A stretch of DNA of 64,000 nucleotides from Niallia sp. NCCP-28 (GTDB lineage: Bacteria; Bacillota; Bacilli; Bacillales; Cytobacillaceae): contig NZ_BQYJ01000003.1 of the NCBI RefSeq assembly GCF_023168165.1, positions 496,001 to 560,000 on the forward strand. Reading direction: 5' to 3'. A program made the position numbers and the translations under genes. The notes beneath the pieces were generated by a model. The model did not search any database. It was not told where the DNA came from and worked only from the letters and a program-made list of their open reading frames with translations. This document shows positions 9,029-18,108 of this stretch, piece by piece. Position 1 is the stretch's first letter. The number at the start of each line of letters is the position of its first letter.

Positions 9029-9792
9029 ATTAATACCTCCTAGTTTTTTGATATACCCATAGGATTTATTAATTAATTTCAGCTTTAATTATAGAGACTC
9101 ATAGGGTAAGTAAATTAATTTGACCTTATCATATTCTACTAAAATAATATTACCGAATTATTAAAATACATTTAAAAGAACTTTAATAAAATATATCAAC
9201 TTATGACAGGAAGAGATAAAGTGTAAAGTTCAAACAATTATAGTTTCTCCTTCCCTTATTGATGGTTAGTTAAACCAATCAAGTTTTTACAGGCAGCTAT
9301 TCTAGAGTGATGGGAAGATATAACAAGGATAAAACTTTTTAACTGCGACTGGTTTTAAAATCAGTCACAGTAAAAAACAGAAAAGACAAAAAACGAATGA
9401 ATAATGGAGGAGAAAATCAAAATGGAGCTTTTCTGTTGGCCGGGAAAAGAGATGTAGCCCTCAGCAAAGGTTTTTAATTTTGGCTGTTTGCTCAAAGTTG
9501 CTTCTATGTTGCAAAAACTGGGTGGAATAGGTCCTGAGCAGAAGGGGTTGTTTTTTTTGGGAATGCGAGAAAGGCAAGACTTAAGCAGGAACAAAGCGGC
9601 AAAGCAGATAGGCGGCTCACTCACGGTCAACAAACTGTATGCAGACTTCCATTTAAAAGCAACAAACTGTAAAAAACAGCCTGATTTTTGTAAAAAAATC
9701 CATCCGTCTTTCACTATAGCGTGATTGTATCTTGTGAGAATATACGCTAAAGTAGAATAATAGGATCAATAGATTAATGGAGGAATCCGCGT
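9029..9792. other. Intergenic region
   Basis: About 760 bases. It contains a 10-bp-stem dyad GACTGGTTTT/AAAATCAGTC at about 9345-9364. Overlapping short open frames on both strands at 9361-9724 lack ribosome sites and recognisable domains, so I do not call them genes. Confidence 0.45.
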
Positions 9793-10947
9793 ATGCATTA
9801 TGATGTAATTATAGTTGGCGCAGGTTCGATGGGAATGGCTGCAGGTTATTTTTTATCGAAGAGCGGAAAAAAAACATTGTTGCTGGATAGCTTTAATCCC
9901 CCTCATAACAAGGGAAGCCATCACGGCGATACGAGAATTATTAGACACGCTTATGGAGAAGGGGAAGAATATGTTCCATTAGCCCTCAAAGCACAAGAAT
10001 TATGGTACGAATTAGAGGAAAAAAGCGGCAGACAGCTGTTCCTCCAAACGGGCGTTCTTAATGTTGGGAATGAAGCATCTGAATTTATTCAAAACATCAT
10101 TTCCAGCTCAAAGACTTACTCCTTGCCCCTTGAGGTTTTAGATTCAGCTGAAGTGAATAAGCGATGGCCTGGCATTTCCTTATCCAATGAATACATTGGA
10201 TGTTTTGAACCAACATCAGGAGTGCTGAAATGCGAAGAATGCATAGAAGCATATCGGGAGCTTGCCGAACGGCATGGAGCTACGATTTTGCCAAACAGTA
10301 AAGTAAAAGAATTGTCCGTGCATGAAAACAGAGTGATCATTAAATTGGAAGCACAGACTTTTACTTCTGAGTCATTAATAGTCTCAGCAGGAGCATGGTC
10401 TGGAAGTCTTCTTTCTATGTTGAATTTGCATTTGCCTCTCAATCCAATAAGAAAAACCTTTGCTTGGTTTAAAGCTGATGAACAGTTATACAATCACAAA
10501 GATTTTCCTGCTTTTTCGTTTGAAACGCCTAATGGTCTGTATTACGGATTTCCGAGCGTTGAGGGAGCTGGATTAAAAGTAGGCCGTCATGATGGAGGAG
10601 AAACAATAAAGCCCGAAGAAGAAATGCTTAGATTTGGCGAGCTAAAAAAAGATGAAGGGGATGTATCACAATTTTTAGCGGAATTTATGCCATCTGCAGG
10701 CCAATTGAAGTATGGAAAAACATGTATGTACACACTTACTCCTGATGAAGATTTTATTATTGATAGGCACCCTGATTATCCAAACATTGCCATTGCTTCA
10801 GGTTTTTCAGGCCATGGCTTTAAATTTAGCAGTGCAATAGGAAAGATTTTAAGTGAGTTGATTATCTCAGGAAGAAGCGAACAAAATATTGCTCCGTTTT
10901 CCATCAATCGCTTTAAAAACAAGGGGTTTAATAGATCAGTTGATTAA
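9793..10947 (+). CDS. solA: N-methyl-L-tryptophan oxidase / sarcosine-oxidase-like flavoprotein
   Basis: A 384-residue cytoplasmic flavoenzyme of the monomeric sarcosine oxidase/MTOX family, which oxidatively demethylates N-methyl amino acids to formaldehyde and hydrogen peroxide. Seen: FAD-binding GAGSMG (residues 9-14), GDTRIIRHAYGEGEEYVPLA (45-64), and CMYTLTPDEDF with Cys311, the position of the covalent FAD link in this family, then a second glycine-rich GFSGHGFKFS near the C-terminus. Length matches (about 372-390). AGGAATCC precedes the ATG. The exact substrate (N-methyltryptophan, sarcosine or another) is not determined. Confidence 0.88.
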   Translation: MHYDVIIVGAGSMGMAAGYFLSKSGKKTLLLDSFNPPHNKGSHHGDTRIIRHAYGEGEEYVPLALKAQELWYELEEKSGRQLFLQTGVLNVGNEASEFIQNIISSSKTYSLPLEVLDSAEVNKRWPGISLSNEYIGCFEPTSGVLKCEECIEAYRELAERHGATILPNSKVKELSVHENRVIIKLEAQTFTSESLIVSAGAWSGSLLSMLNLHLPLNPIRKTFAWFKADEQLYNHKDFPAFSFETPNGLYYGFPSVEGAGLKVGRHDGGETIKPEEEMLRFGELKKDEGDVSQFLAEFMPSAGQLKYGKTCMYTLTPDEDFIIDRHPDYPNIAIASGFSGHGFKFSSAIGKILSELIISGRSEQNIAPFSINRFKNKGFNRSVD

Positions 10948-10998
10948 ATTAGCAGGGTTACTGGAAAATAGCCTTTGAAACGAAGTTGGAATAACTAT

Positions 10999-11043
10999 AT
11001 AAAGCGTTATGTGCATATCTTGCATATAGCGCTTTATTTTTTT
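10999..11043 (+). terminator. Terminator after solA-like gene
   Basis: ATAAAGCGTTATGTGCA pairs with TGCATATAGCGCTTTAT, followed by seven T. Confidence 0.85.
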
Positions 11044-11200
11044 ATCACGCAATAACAGGCTTTTGACCTCCACCTAAGGGATTGTAAGAGAAAACGAGAA
11101 ATCTAGGTGGAGAGGAACTTGCCCATAAAAGCCTGATTGGCTCCACTAACAATCAGTGGAGGATGTGGAAAACCCGCACTGATTGAAATTTCACTTTATG
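11038..11200 (+). repeat. Dispersed structured repeat copy B (fullest copy)
   Basis: Reads TTTATCACGCAATAACAGG at the left and TTTCACTTTATG at the right. It folds as an outer stem CAGGCTTTT (11056-11064)/AAAAGCCTG (11127-11135), an inner stem CCTCCACCT (11067-11075)/AGGTGGAG (11105-11112), and a third stem TGATTG (11134-11139)/CAATCA (11150-11155). Copies A, C, D and E share the segments. Non-coding; lies downstream of ndk and the solA-like gene, which converge here. Confidence 0.75.
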
Positions 11201-11312
11201 GTTAAATAGGTACTTTCGATTTATTGGCAAGAGAAACCAATTGATAATGTTGAACATAAAAAAGAAAGCCCCTCAAGGCGTTAAGAATTAAGGGGATTTG
11301 CGAAATAAGCAT

Positions 11313-11774
11313 TTAAACAGATTGTCGGCCTTCGAATGGAAAATCATCTTCCAAGTTGCGTCTTTTTAGGAGACCAAAGAAATTTTCAATTTCCCGTTCC
11401 GCGCTTAAAAGAGAATCTGAACCATGGATGACATTTTCTTCTTTTTTAGCGGCAAAGTCACCACGAATTGTACCTGGCATTGCTTCTGATGGACTTGTTT
11501 TTCCAATCATGAGACGAGAAACCTCAATTATGTTTTCTCCTTCCCAGACCATTGCAAAAACAGGACCAGATGTAATAAAATCCACTAATTCACCAAAAAA
11601 TGGTTTATTTTGATGTTCCATATAATGATATTCCGCTTTAGTGCGGTTAACGCTCATAAGTTCTGCATGTAGTAGGGAAAAGCCTTTTTGTTCAAAGCGT
11701 TTGATGATTTCTCCGATTAATCCACGTTTCACTCCATCAGGCTTTACCATGATAAACGTGCGCTGTAAAGTCAT
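11313..11774 (-). CDS. ndk: Nucleoside diphosphate kinase
   Basis: A 153-residue enzyme that transfers the gamma phosphate of ATP to other NDPs through a phospho-histidine. Seen: [19 protein letters not shown] at the N-terminus and the active site NVIHGSDS with His117. The ATG at 11774 has GAGGTGAT just upstream; an in-frame ATG 30 bases earlier lacks a site. The C-terminus runs about five residues past the usual 148, ending FPFEGRQSV. It stands alone here, with divergent repeat DNA on its 3' side. Confidence 0.96.
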   Translation of the reverse strand: MTLQRTFIMVKPDGVKRGLIGEIIKRFEQKGFSLLHAELMSVNRTKAEYHYMEHQNKPFFGELVDFITSGPVFAMVWEGENIIEVSRLMIGKTSPSEAMPGTIRGDFAAKKEENVIHGSDSLLSAEREIENFFGLLKRRNLEDDFPFEGRQSV

Positions 11775-12090
11775 ATGATCACCTCGTAATAAAATAAATA
11801 GCATAAAAAGAACCGCCAGCGCGAAGCGCAGCTAAACTTTCTTTTTGAAGGTTGGTTCTGCATATTCTCCATTATGGCAAAATAATGCAGATTTCAAACC
11901 AGTCTTTATCAATAAAACCAAAAACACATTTAGCAATAGATAAATGGCTATTATCCTGTTTTATTATTGTTGCATTTTTTTCCCCTCCGTTAATAAGTAA
12001 GTCATCATATTTTTGCAAGAAATTTTATCTTGAAAAATTAAGGGCGCGCTAAGGAAAAAATGCTAAAATAGCTAGTAGCGGAGGGAAACA
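11775..12090. other. Intergenic region
   Basis: About 315 bases between the divergent ndk and kinase-like genes. It has a GCGCGAAGCGCAGC near 11818 and otherwise AT-rich sequence; no gene seen. Confidence 0.4.
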
Positions 12091-12747
12091 ATGAAAAATG
12101 ATTTTATTCACTTAATTGAAACTGAGTTATTAAAAAAGGCAGTGTTGGAGAGCAAAAAATCCCATAATCCAATTGTTGTAAAAAACATGCCTGCTGGATG
12201 GAAGTGTGTCGGTGTAGGAAATTATGCAGCTGTATTTATGCATTATACAGAGCCTGATCTGGTAGTCAAAATAAATGCAGTGGGAGCAGAAAATTTAAAA
12301 AAAGAAGCAGAAATATATAGGAAAATAAATAAACACCCTGCCTATTCCTATTTAGTTCATCAAGGTCCCAGCTATCTTATTCTAAAAAGATTAGAAGGAA
12401 TTACCTTGTATAATGCCTTTGCTAAAGGAGTTAAAATTCCGGAAAAAGTAATTGATGATATAAATGAAGCTTTAGATTATGCCAGAAGCCGGGGATTAAA
12501 TCCTTATGATATTCACGGCAAAAATGTCATGATGAAAGATGGCAGAGGATATGTTGTCGATGTCTCAGACTTTTATAAAGAGGGAAAAGATGAAAAATGG
12601 GAAGATTTTGTCCAAGCTTATTATAAACTGTACAAAAAAACTTTATATAAATTCCCAATGAAAATTCCTTTTAGAGCTTTAGATTTTATAAGGTATGGAT
12701 ATAGATTTTATAAAAAAATGAAATGCAAGCTCTCTAAAATCAACTAA
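12091..12747 (+). CDS. Small serine/threonine-kinase-like protein (YrzF-like)
   Basis: A 218-residue protein resembling a minimal RIO/aminoglycoside-kinase-type fold. Seen: a nucleotide-loop-like GVGNYAAVF (about 42-50), DLVVKINA with a candidate ATP-binding Lys, EAEIYRKI (a candidate alpha-C Glu), YLILKRLEGITLYN as hinge, and the catalytic-loop-like YDIHGKNVMMK followed by VVDVSDF in place of DFG. This resembles B. subtilis YrzF/YbdM-like kinases. The target is unknown. GGAGGG precedes the ATG by 7 bases. Confidence 0.72.
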   Translation: MKNDFIHLIETELLKKAVLESKKSHNPIVVKNMPAGWKCVGVGNYAAVFMHYTEPDLVVKINAVGAENLKKEAEIYRKINKHPAYSYLVHQGPSYLILKRLEGITLYNAFAKGVKIPEKVIDDINEALDYARSRGLNPYDIHGKNVMMKDGRGYVVDVSDFYKEGKDEKWEDFVQAYYKLYKKTLYKFPMKIPFRALDFIRYGYRFYKKMKCKLSKIN

Positions 12748-12813
12748 TATAATAAATTAATTACATATGATGTTGTATATTGCTGAAAAAAAAATCTCAA
12801 AAATAATTATTTA

Positions 12814-12864
12814 ACTGTTGATGGCACTGTAGGACTTAATACATTCGCCAAGTTCTTTGCATAA
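12814..12864 (+). pseudogene. Fragment of a peptidoglycan-binding domain
   Basis: Seventeen codons read TVDGTVGLNTFAKFFA then stop. This looks like the end of a PG_binding_1 repeat (the usual VDG-x-G-x-x-T). There is no start or upstream reading frame, so it is debris of a cell-wall hydrolase. Confidence 0.4.
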
Positions 12865-12914
12865 AATATATGGGATGGTAATAAACTAGTTGTACAACAT
12901 CATGAAGAAACATA

Positions 12915-12950
12915 AACACCCTGCTCTTTTTAGAGTGGGGTTCTTTTTTT
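12915..12950 (+). terminator. Rho-independent terminator
   Basis: ACCCTGCTCT pairs with AGAGTGGGGT (two wobbles) around TTTT, followed by TTCTTTTTTTT. Confidence 0.75.
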
Positions 12951-13261
12951 TCATAAAAAAGCCACATCAAATAAAAAGAGAAGCTTGACAAAAATCTGCT
13001 GCTGAATATAGAAAGAAGGGTTTTTCCTGCTATTTCCTTTGTGGAGGGGGGGGGAACTGTGAAAGGAATTTCTGTTTTGAATATTGAAATATATCTGTCC
13101 TAGAAGTCCACGCAGCTGTGCAATAAATATAACAAAGCAACAAAATGCTTGAAATAGGGCGTTTTTTTTAGCTAATAAGACATGCTTGTGAAAGAAGGAT
13201 ATGTAATAATCGTGTCGAATGATAACGTATCGAATAAAGTTAAGGAGCATGTGAATGGAAT

Positions 13262-13413
13262 ATGTGGAAAGAACATGTATCCTCCATATCAGAAAAGTAT
13301 CATTTCAGGCAACCCTCAACAGATAAGAAAATAGTGAAAATAAAACAATCTATCTTGCTTCTTCATTAGAAGAATTTATTAAAGGATGGGCTTTGGGAAA
13401 TCTTTCTGTTTAG
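13262..13413 (+). pseudogene. Remnant of a SUKH/SMI1-KNR4-like gene
   Basis: ATG at 13262 reads MWKEHVSSISEKYHFRQPST and continues with a lysine/isoleucine helix, then a one-base shift restores SSLEEFIKGWALGN before a stop. The pattern (Trp near the start, aromatic-x-PxT, amphipathic helix, then L-x-x-F) resembles the start of SMI1/KNR4 (SUKH) proteins such as YobK-type immunity proteins. It is truncated after about 50 residues and frameshifted, so it cannot be functional. Confidence 0.4.
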
Positions 13414-13653
13414 TAAAAAAAGTCTGTATCCTGTTGAATCATAGGGACATAAAGAAAACTGTAAGAGAATTTATGAAACTACGGTAAAAATAATAATAGC
13501 ATTTATTTTTTTAAACTATAAGGCAATGTATCTATAAAAAAATAAACTGCAGCATATTGGATTGTTAAAAGGCTAAAGTTTTCGAAAAGAAAAATTAATC
13601 AAGGAATGGATGCTGAGCGGAGAGAAGTCTGAATAGAAATCAAGGAGAAAAGA

Positions 13654-14109
13654 ATGAGTCAAAAAATGGTCCTAGCAGCAAGTGTATCTATCATACAAGA
13701 AAATAAGGTACTAATAATTAAAGAGAATAAATCTTATGCCATAAACAAATGGAATTTTCCAGGTGGGCGGATTGAATATGGGGAAGATATACTTTATTCT
13801 GCTTGCAGAGAAGTCAAAGAAGAAACAGGGTTTGATGTGGAGCTGAATGGTACAACTGGTGTCTATAACTTTAGCAGCAATACAGATGATCAAGTTATTT
13901 TATTTCACTTTACCGGTAAGATTATTGGCGGTTCGCTGCAACTGGAAGAGGAGATAATTTCAGAAAGCATGTGGATGAAGGCGACAGACCTTTTGCTAGT
14001 TGATTATGAACAGTTGCGGGAACCAAAAGTGTTTAGGCAAATAACAGATAAATTGATCAAAAAAGATATTCATTCCATCGATATTTTTAATAAACAGCTG
14101 AATAGATAG
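13654..14109 (+). CDS. Nudix hydrolase
   Basis: A 151-residue single-domain Nudix protein. The complete Nudix box (GX5EX7REUXEEXGU) spans residues 38-60, with Glu44 and REVKEETGF at 52-60. Family members hydrolyse nucleoside diphosphates linked to another moiety, often MutT-like or ADP-ribose-type substrates; the specificity of this one cannot be predicted. AAGGAG lies 8 bases before the ATG. No operon partner. Confidence 0.9.
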   Translation: MSQKMVLAASVSIIQENKVLIIKENKSYAINKWNFPGGRIEYGEDILYSACREVKEETGFDVELNGTTGVYNFSSNTDDQVILFHFTGKIIGGSLQLEEEIISESMWMKATDLLLVDYEQLREPKVFRQITDKLIKKDIHSIDIFNKQLNR

Positions 14110-14665
14110 TGAAAAAAATTGATCTTGCTTGTTATATCTCTAGTGAGTTTCCATAAATGATTTATTAAGAATCTGCCAATGGAGGTTTTGTTCTTTATTA
14201 AAAATAATAAACAGAGACTTTATCATCTTTAATTATACTTCATCTTCTTTTTTGTTTATTGTGCCGATCTAGCCGAACAAGCCATCATAAAACTTTTGGA
14301 AGACGAGGACAGCTCCCATGCCGATGCGTGAACAGAGAGGAACATGCACCAAAAATGAATAAATCAAAACATGCAGCTAATAAGCAGTTTAGCTGCATGT
14401 TCCATTTTAAAGAGCCGCAGCCATCTTCTCCTTTGGGAAACTTCCCATGATTCTATCTCTAGATGCTAGTTTCTTGTTTGCTGAGTGCATTTTTTTCGGA
14501 AAAATAGGTATCTATCATTTCTAATAAATGAGTGGAAGCTTTTCGTAAAGTGTGTTGTTTTTCTTTAAATTTAGTTTTGCCTTAGAAGTAAACTTTGTAA
14601 TTATTGACTAAATACTGTTAGTGAGATAATTAGAATGGATAATTTATGGAAAAGGAGGAGAGGTT
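14110..14665. other. Intergenic region
   Basis: About 555 bases. It contains a strong hairpin AACATGCAGCTAA (14368-14380)/TTTAGCTGCATGTT (14388-14401), probably a terminator. A short open frame around 14259-14450 has no ribosome site and is not called. Confidence 0.45.
14368..14409 (+). terminator. Hairpin terminator
   Basis: A 13-base perfect stem with a 7-base loop followed by a short T-rich stretch, about 260 bases after the Nudix gene. Confidence 0.6.
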
Positions 14666-15058
14666 TTGAGGGAAGAAGTAATTTGCATTGCTGCAAGTAT
14701 AAGTACGGTTATTTTTATAGGTTTAGCAATGTTTCAAATTTTGCTTGCGTTAGAATTCCCTTTAGGCAAGGCAACAATGGGGGGATTTCACAAGGTGTTA
14801 CCAAAAAAGTTGCGCTTTGCAAGTGGAGTATCTGCAATAATACTTCTTTTTATGGGGCTGGTTTTATTGCAGCAATCTGACTTTTTTTCGATTGGCTTAA
14901 GTGAAACATTAGCCAATACACTAACATGGATTTTTGCTATTTATTTAGCGATAAATACAATCGTAAATCTTTTATCTAAAAGTAAAATAGAAAAAAGTAT
15001 AATGACTCCTATTTCTGGCATTTCCTTTATATTATGTTTGTTCGTAGCATTTTTTTGA
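14666..15058 (+). CDS. Small integral membrane protein, unknown function
   Basis: A 130-residue protein with four hydrophobic segments (about 5-28, 50-68, 83-105, 113-130) and a conserved-looking loop ALEFPLGKATMGGFHKVLPKKL. I do not recognise the family. The TTG start at 14666 follows an excellent AAAGGAGGAG (14651-14660), which decides the start; the overlapping frame from 14635 is a shadow. It has its own upstream region with TAGTTGGA-type promoter remnants but no clear operon partner. Confidence 0.72.
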   Translation: MREEVICIAASISTVIFIGLAMFQILLALEFPLGKATMGGFHKVLPKKLRFASGVSAIILLFMGLVLLQQSDFFSIGLSETLANTLTWIFAIYLAINTIVNLLSKSKIEKSIMTPISGISFILCLFVAFF

Positions 15059-15439
15059 AATAAATCTATCTGCTAATTTCGATTAATTACATACACAGCC
15101 AATAGAGTTTTCAGTAGTAGACTGCAAAACTAAGCATCAATTACTTAATAAAAAAGAAAAGATTATACATTTGACTCTGTTCAAGGAATTTGATAATTTT
15201 ATCCTATTTTTTTGATGCAATCTAATTTATTTGTTTTTATGAAAACCATGAACAGAAAAAGGGGAGAGAAACATTACGATAATAACAAGTAGCTAAAAAA
15301 TAATATTTTTAAAGTTTAAAATTAATTAGCCAAATTTTGCAATTTTTAGAGTATCATTTTTATGAACAGTTCGAACATGATGGTGAGAGTAAATATAACA
15401 AAAGCTACTTAAACTAGTGACTTTAAAGGAGGATAATTC
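15059..15439. other. Intergenic region
   Basis: About 380 AT-rich bases before the aldolase gene; nothing recognisable seen. Confidence 0.4.
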
Positions 15440-16267
15440 ATGTTAAAAGAAACGATGCATATTGCTGTTCCAACAGCATTTTATGAAGATGAATCATTAA
15501 ATATACAAGGAACAATCGAGCATATTAAATCACTTTATAGCCAGGGAATACATTCCGTTCTTGTTTGTGGATCGACAGGAGAACAGCACAGTTTAACATT
15601 AAAAGAAAAATTAAAAATTCTTGACGCTCTTGCAGCAGAGGAAGAACTTATTGATAATATGGAAATCATTTTCGGAGTTTCTTCTATTAGACAAAAAGAA
15701 GCAGTAGAACTTGCAAAAAGAATTCAGCCTACTAAAATAGCGGCCATTTTGCTTGGATATCCACCTTATATCCTTCCGACACAGAAAGAAGCGTTGATTT
15801 ATGCAAAAAAAATTATTCATTTCAGCGAAAAGCCAACTATTTTATATAATAATCCGAAAAGAACAGGTTTTGATTTATCATCAGAAAGTATTATTGAATT
15901 AAGTGATTTAGAATTGGTTATTGGACTAAAAGAAGCTGGCAGCACAAAAAGGGTGTTATCGTTAAAAAATGAGATTCAAAATAAAAATTTCTATTTTTAT
16001 GCAGGTGGTGAAATGCAGCTAGAAGAAAAAATTCCATTAGGGTTTAATCGCTTATCTTCTATTGCTGGCAATGTATATCCACTTAAAGTGAAAGAATGGT
16101 TTATGCATATAATTTCTAAGCAAATAATAACAGAACAAGAAAAGTTGGAGATAACCAGTATACTAGATGAAGTGTATACTGGATCTCCTTTAGCTAATGT
16201 GAAAAAAGCCATAAATGAAAAAGAAATACCAATGGGAGTGTGCAGAAGTCCGCTGGGGAATGCTTAA
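15440..16267 (+). CDS. Dihydrodipicolinate synthase/N-acetylneuraminate lyase family aldolase
   Basis: A 275-residue TIM-barrel class I aldolase. Seen: GSTGE (44-48), which binds the keto-acid carboxylate, YNNP with Tyr136, and GLKEA with Lys164, the Schiff-base lysine. All catalytic elements are present. The protein is slightly shorter than DapA (about 290), and it is not in a lysine operon, so a catabolic or sugar-acid role within the DHDPS/NAL family is as likely as dipicolinate synthesis. GGAGG lies 8 bases before the ATG. Confidence 0.87.
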   Translation: MLKETMHIAVPTAFYEDESLNIQGTIEHIKSLYSQGIHSVLVCGSTGEQHSLTLKEKLKILDALAAEEELIDNMEIIFGVSSIRQKEAVELAKRIQPTKIAAILLGYPPYILPTQKEALIYAKKIIHFSEKPTILYNNPKRTGFDLSSESIIELSDLELVIGLKEAGSTKRVLSLKNEIQNKNFYFYAGGEMQLEEKIPLGFNRLSSIAGNVYPLKVKEWFMHIISKQIITEQEKLEITSILDEVYTGSPLANVKKAINEKEIPMGVCRSPLGNA

Positions 16268-16308
16268 TCTAGTATACCGGCACATTTATCGTCATCACAA
16301 TGCTTGAA

Positions 16309-16350
16309 ACATATCGCAGTAAAGCGTTTTTTACTGCGATATGTTTATTT
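16309..16350 (+). terminator. Terminator after DHDPS-family gene
   Basis: ACATATCGCAGTAAA (16309-16323) pairs with TTTACTGCGATATGT (16330-16344), followed by TTATTT. Confidence 0.85.
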
Positions 16351-16425
16351 GACTATTTAATGGAAGAAATAGAATAGAAATATATAAGTCTTTTTATTAT
16401 AGCCAATGTTTTTGTTGAATTCTAA

Positions 16426-16466
16426 AAAATGCTAGGGCATAAAATCAATTTAGCATTTTTTCTAAG
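16426..16466. terminator. Possible bidirectional hairpin
   Basis: AAAAAATGCTA pairs with TAGCATTTTTT across a 16-20 base loop. Confidence 0.4.
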
Positions 16467-16562
16467 TTAGCGGCAGATTTATTTGCTGCCCAAGTTGGCA
16501 TGCGAGTAGATACTGAATGTAACGCCCTTAGTAGCATGCACTGGTCAAAATATTATTTTAAT

Positions 16563-16760
16563 ATGCGTATTACTGTGACTAAAAATTTCTGGTATAGTTA
16601 TTCAAGTCAAACTATAAAAGATGTCCTTAAAGTGCTAAACTATTAATTTAATGGTATTAGCTTTCAAGTAATATGTTTGTTATTATTAGCGAGTGGAGCA
16701 GCAATAATAGAACCTATTCTTTTTGGTTCTGTAGTCTATTATTTGAGAAGTGAAATTTAG
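16563..16760 (+). pseudogene. Short membrane-protein gene with an in-frame stop
   Basis: From ATG 16563 one frame reads 27 codons starting MRITVTKNFWYSYSS, meets a TAA at about 16644, then continues for 38 codons through a hydrophobic LLLLASGAAIIEPILFGSVV and ends RSEI-stop at 16760. The 66-codon frame with a single stop suggests a recently inactivated gene. I do not recognise the family, and there is no strong ribosome site. Confidence 0.4.
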
Positions 16761-16815
16761 AACGCTTTAGATAGGATACTGGGATTTGACTGTTTGGAAA
16801 ATAGTAGGAGGAAAG

Positions 16816-17340
16816 ATGAATATGAATAATAATGATATACTCATTCGATTGAGATATGCTCTAGATATAAAAAATGCAGACATGGTGGAGATATTTAAAC
16901 TTGGAGGCATGGAAGTAACAAAAGAAGAAGTGCTAAAGTTGCTGAAAAAAACAAAGAACAGTAACAAGGATGAAGATGACCATAATGATAATATAAATGA
17001 AGAAAATCTGCTATGCAGCAATTTCATGTTAGAGTCATTTTTAAATGGACTTATTATATTTAAAAGGGGAAAACAAGAGCCAAAACCAGGGCAATCTCAT
17101 AGACCGGCAATGTCTGTAAAGGATAATGGAACTATGAATAATGTTTTGTTAAAGAAAGTGAAAATAGCACTAGCATTAACAAGTGAGGATATGCTTGATC
17201 TATTTGAAGAAGCAGGAGTCATTGTAACAAAAGGAGAGTTAAGCGCATTATTTAGAAAAGAAGGGCATAAGAACTACATAGAGTGTGGCGATAAATATGC
17301 TAGAAATTTTTTAAAAGGATTAGCATTAAAATATAGATAA
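16816..17340 (+). CDS. DUF1456 family protein (YehS-like)
   Basis: A 174-residue protein made of two copies of the about 65-residue DUF1456 repeat: residues about 5-85 (ILIRLRYALDIKNADMVEIF, LESFLNGLIIFKRGK) and 110-174 (VKIALALTSEDMLDLFEEAG, FLKGLALKYR). This matches the YehS family, whose function is unknown. The two repeats are joined by an acidic, Asn-rich insert (DEDDHNDNINEEN). The ATG at 16816 follows GGAGG at 16807-16811; the ATG at 16822 is also possible. Confidence 0.87.
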   Translation: MNMNNNDILIRLRYALDIKNADMVEIFKLGGMEVTKEEVLKLLKKTKNSNKDEDDHNDNINEENLLCSNFMLESFLNGLIIFKRGKQEPKPGQSHRPAMSVKDNGTMNNVLLKKVKIALALTSEDMLDLFEEAGVIVTKGELSALFRKEGHKNYIECGDKYARNFLKGLALKYR

Positions 17341-17413
17341 TAAAAATAACATTGTTGCTAAAAAGGAATGAATTTTTACACAAAATGATAATTCCTGTTA
17401 ACTAATGGTATCA

Positions 17414-17530
17414 CTTTTTATTATACATTAACGGGCTTTTGTCTCACGCTTCAAGATGATAAAAGAAGAAGAGAAATCTAGATGGATAGAAAATAGCGCG
17501 TAAAACCTGATTATTAGTTTCACTTTTCGT
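17414..17530 (+). repeat. Dispersed structured repeat copy C (diverged)
   Basis: Aligns with copy B through TTATACATTAACGGGCTTTTG, AGAGAAATCTAGATGG, GTAAAACCTGATT and TTTCACTTTT. The inner stem has decayed. Confidence 0.55.
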
Positions 17531-17588
17531 CTAAAAAGGCTAAAGAAGCAAGCCAAGAGTTAGTTAAATCTCCCCAATTCCTCACATA

Positions 17589-17626
17589 ATAGCTCAAATC
17601 CTGTTATGTCATTGGATTTGAGCTAT
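17589..17626. terminator. Hairpin
   Basis: ATAGCTCAAATCC (17589-17601) pairs perfectly with GGATTTGAGCTAT (17614-17626); probably a terminator for the DUF1456 gene or its decayed neighbour. Confidence 0.5.
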
Positions 17627-17813
17627 CATTGTTCTTAAACTAGTAAGACATTGATTTTTTAAAATAAAATTTTACGCATTCAATTAATATAATTAATTAA
17701 CAGAACAACTAATTGGCTGAAAGTAATAGGTGTCTTTATAGTAAAATAAATTTGAATATAGATAACATGCATAAATAATATGATAATTTATTTGAAAATT
17801 TTATTAAACAGGA

Positions 17814-17997
17814 GAGGAATCAATCAATGGTAAATATATTGTATTAACTGAAGATAGTATTAAAGCTGTTGATTTATGGGGTGAGAATAGGAGGAAGTAA
17901 TAGGAAGAAGGGGAACGCAGTATGGAATCAGTACCTGAATTATTTGCTGTTAAAAGAACTGGATAGGAGAGTCAGTTAATTAAAGCATCTGAATGAA
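17814..17997 (+). pseudogene. Decayed paralogue of the 65-residue gene at 22488
   Basis: One frame reads NGKYIVLTEDSIKAVDLWGENRRK, then two stops, then EEGERSMESVPELFAVKRTG, a stop, and ESQLI. The intact gene at 22488 has RHLILAEDSIQAVKLWDDNRK, AEGERSMKKSPPLFTVERIG and YESELIF at the same places. Three in-frame stops and a missing 5' end show it is dead. The GAGAGGAATCAATCA before it is the relic of the ribosome site and start. Confidence 0.65.
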
Positions 17998-18108
17998 ATC
18001 AGGTGCTTTTTAGGTATTTTCCGTAATAGTACATAAAAATATTTGGTATTATGTTTCCATCAAAAACTGCAAAAAAGCTTGATTTCTAAAGAAGAAACCA
18101 AGCTTTTT

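Larger units (their letters stand above)
12748..13653. other. Intergenic region with gene remnants
   Basis: About 900 bases holding two gene fragments (12814-12864 and 13262-13413), a terminator (12915-12950) and AT-rich sequence. It looks like a decay zone rather than a functional gap. Confidence 0.5.

Noticed and set aside
9361-9724. Overlapping open frames of 117 and 78 codons on the two strands
   Set aside because: No ribosome site, no recognisable domain, composition like non-coding DNA.
14259-14450. 63-codon frame rich in Arg/His/Cys
   Set aside because: No ribosome site and it overlaps the hairpin at 14368-14401.
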